Assembly: GCA_019246575.1 (NCBI GenBank)
Contig: JAFAQG010000419.1
Coordinates: forward strand, 1 to 6,001
Length of the DNA: 6,001 nucleotides
Direction of reading: 5' to 3'
Source of the DNA: Acidobacteriaceae bacterium
GTDB lineage: Bacteria > Acidobacteriota > Terriglobia > Bryobacterales > Bryobacteraceae
Below are positions 4,932-6,001 of this stretch, piece after piece. Positions within the stretch are counted from its first letter, which is position 1. Each line of letters begins with the position of its first letter. Below the pieces are notes generated by a model that saw nothing but the letters and a program-made list of their open reading frames with translations, was not told where the DNA came from and did not search any database. The position numbers and the translations under genes are program-made.

Positions 4932-6001
4932 ATGCCGCTGAGAAGTATCTGGAACGCAGCTTTTGTTCTAGCGCTGCTGATGCCGCTATTTTCAATCCAT
5001 GCTTTCGCACAATCCGGCAGCGCCACCCTCGAGGGAACGGTTACCGATCCTACCGGTTCGGTCGTGCCAAACGCTACTGTAACGATCACGTCGGAAGAAA
5101 CCGGCACTGAGCGGCAAGTTACGAGTAACCAGTCCGGTATTTATTCGGCGCCTGATTTGCCGGCGGCAAGTTACAAAGTAAGTACATCTGCGACGGGCTT
5201 TGGTACACGGGAGGTTGAGCACATAGTTTTAACGGTGGGCGCTGTCCGCGATGTCGATGTTCAGCTTCTGGTTGGCGGCACTGAAACACGAGTCACTGTC
5301 GAAGCGTCGGTTAACACGGTCGACACCGCTACTTCCGCGGTCCAAGGCGTTGTTGACGGAAAACAGACTCGCGATCTGCCGCTAAATGGCCGGGACTGGA
5401 CGACCCTAGCGGCGCTACAGCCGGGTGTCTCCTCCATTGCGACCCAGTTCGCCTCCACGGTGACAGCTACGACACGGCTGAATCGCGGTCTGGGGAATCA
5501 GGTCACTATCGGCGGAAACCGTCCGCAGCAGAATGCGTACCGGCTGGACGGGGTTATTATCAACGACTATGCAAACGGCAGTCCGGGCAGCGTCTCTGGA
5601 GTCACGCTCGGCGTCTATGCCGTGCAGGAGTTTTCGGTTATCACCAGCAATGCGCCTGCAGCTTACGGGCGCAGTTCGGGCGGCGTAATCAATTCGATAA
5701 CGCGCTCCGGCACAAACGATTTTCACGGCTCGTTTTATGACTATCTCCGAAACAGCGTGTTCGACGCGCGTAATTTCTTCGACCCCGGCCCTGTTCCTTC
5801 GTTTCGACGTAATCAGTTCGGCGTCGCCCTGGGTGGGCCGATCCTGAAAGACAAAACTTTCTTCTTTCTGAATTACGAAGGATTCCGCCAGAGCCTGGGG
5901 ACCACGCTGATCGACGTCGTGCCATCGCTTAGTGCTCGTCAAGGGCCTGTGGATCCCAAGGTTGCGCCCTATCTCGGGTTGTACAATCTGCCGAATAGCA
6001 A
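4932..6001 (+). CDS. TonB-dependent receptor, Oar-like, with N-terminal carboxypeptidase-regulatory domain (3' end missing)
   Basis: The first 356 codons of a second outer-membrane receptor run off the right edge. Residues 1-26 are a signal peptide with a textbook AFA-Q cut. Residues about 31-113 are a carboxypeptidase-regulatory-like domain (LEGTVTDPTGSVVPNATV at 33-50, SGIYSAPDLPAASYKVSTSA at 68-87). The plug follows at about 120-260: LPLNGRDWTTL (149-159), QPGV (163-166), NAYRLDGVIINDY (201-213), AVQEFSVITSNAPAAYGRSS (230-249) and GGVINSITRSGTNDFHGSF (250-268). The barrel begins with RRNQFGVALGGPIL (292-305) and FFFLNYEGFRQ (310-320). The order of parts matches the left receptor, but the sequences differ clearly outside the motifs, so they are separate paralogues and not a recent duplication. 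No obvious TonB box is seen between the signal peptide and the regulatory domain. It follows the tandem-module gene by 25 bp and probably shares its transcript, which makes the two exported proteins upstream its likely partners. Substrate unknown. Confidence 0.92.
   Translation, partial: MPLRSIWNAAFVLALLMPLFSIHAFAQSGSATLEGTVTDPTGSVVPNATVTITSEETGTERQVTSNQSGIYSAPDLPAASYKVSTSATGFGTREVEHIVLTVGAVRDVDVQLLVGGTETRVTVEASVNTVDTATSAVQGVVDGKQTRDLPLNGRDWTTLAALQPGVSSIATQFASTVTATTRLNRGLGNQVTIGGNRPQQNAYRLDGVIINDYANGSPGSVSGVTLGVYAVQEFSVITSNAPAAYGRSSGGVINSITRSGTNDFHGSFYDYLRNSVFDARNFFDPGPVPSFRRNQFGVALGGPILKDKTFFFLNYEGFRQSLGTTLIDVVPSLSARQGPVDPKVAPYLGLYNLPNS

Noticed and set aside
5415..5942. A 175-codon open frame on the minus strand, opposite the right receptor
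   Set aside because: The plus strand in the same place encodes clear plug and barrel motifs of the receptor. The opposite frame is Arg/Val-rich with no recognisable domain, as expected for an antisense shadow of a GC-rich gene.

Overview
The window looks like a piece of an Acidobacteriota chromosome. This is inferred from gene style: two large outer-membrane receptors of the carboxypeptidase-regulatory-domain plus TonB-plug type, which are strongly expanded in that phylum, together with moderately GC-rich DNA and GTG starts. No rRNA or other taxonomic marker is present, so the assignment stays an inference. The window shows no tRNA, insertion sequence, integrase, CRISPR array or other obvious mobile element.

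Layout. Positions 1-1057 (minus) hold the N-terminal 352 codons of a receptor whose C-terminus lies beyond the left edge. Positions 1058-1248 are a non-coding gap with a candidate -10 box and a perfect leader hairpin for that receptor. Positions 1249-2169 (minus) encode a complete heme O synthase (CtaB), a nine-helix UbiA-family membrane prenyltransferase used to build haem-copper terminal oxidases. Positions 2170-2352 form a divergent intergenic region with a perfect 9-bp inverted repeat. Positions 2353 onward (plus) carry a tight three-gene block: a secreted YVTN/YncE-like beta-propeller (2353-3408), a secreted 503-residue protein made of two copies of an uncharacterised alpha/beta module (3395-4906, GTG start, overlapping the propeller gene by 14 bp), and a second receptor (4932 to the right edge, incomplete).

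How the genes may work together. All three plus-strand products have export signals, and their spacing (14-bp overlap, then a 25-bp gap) suggests one transcript. A periplasmic propeller, a periplasmic tandem-module protein and an outer-membrane receptor would make a plausible surface binding or uptake cassette. The ligand cannot be read from the sequence. The heme O synthase is a divergent neighbour with no visible functional link. The tandem-module protein and its linkage to a propeller and a receptor are the most novel part of the window.
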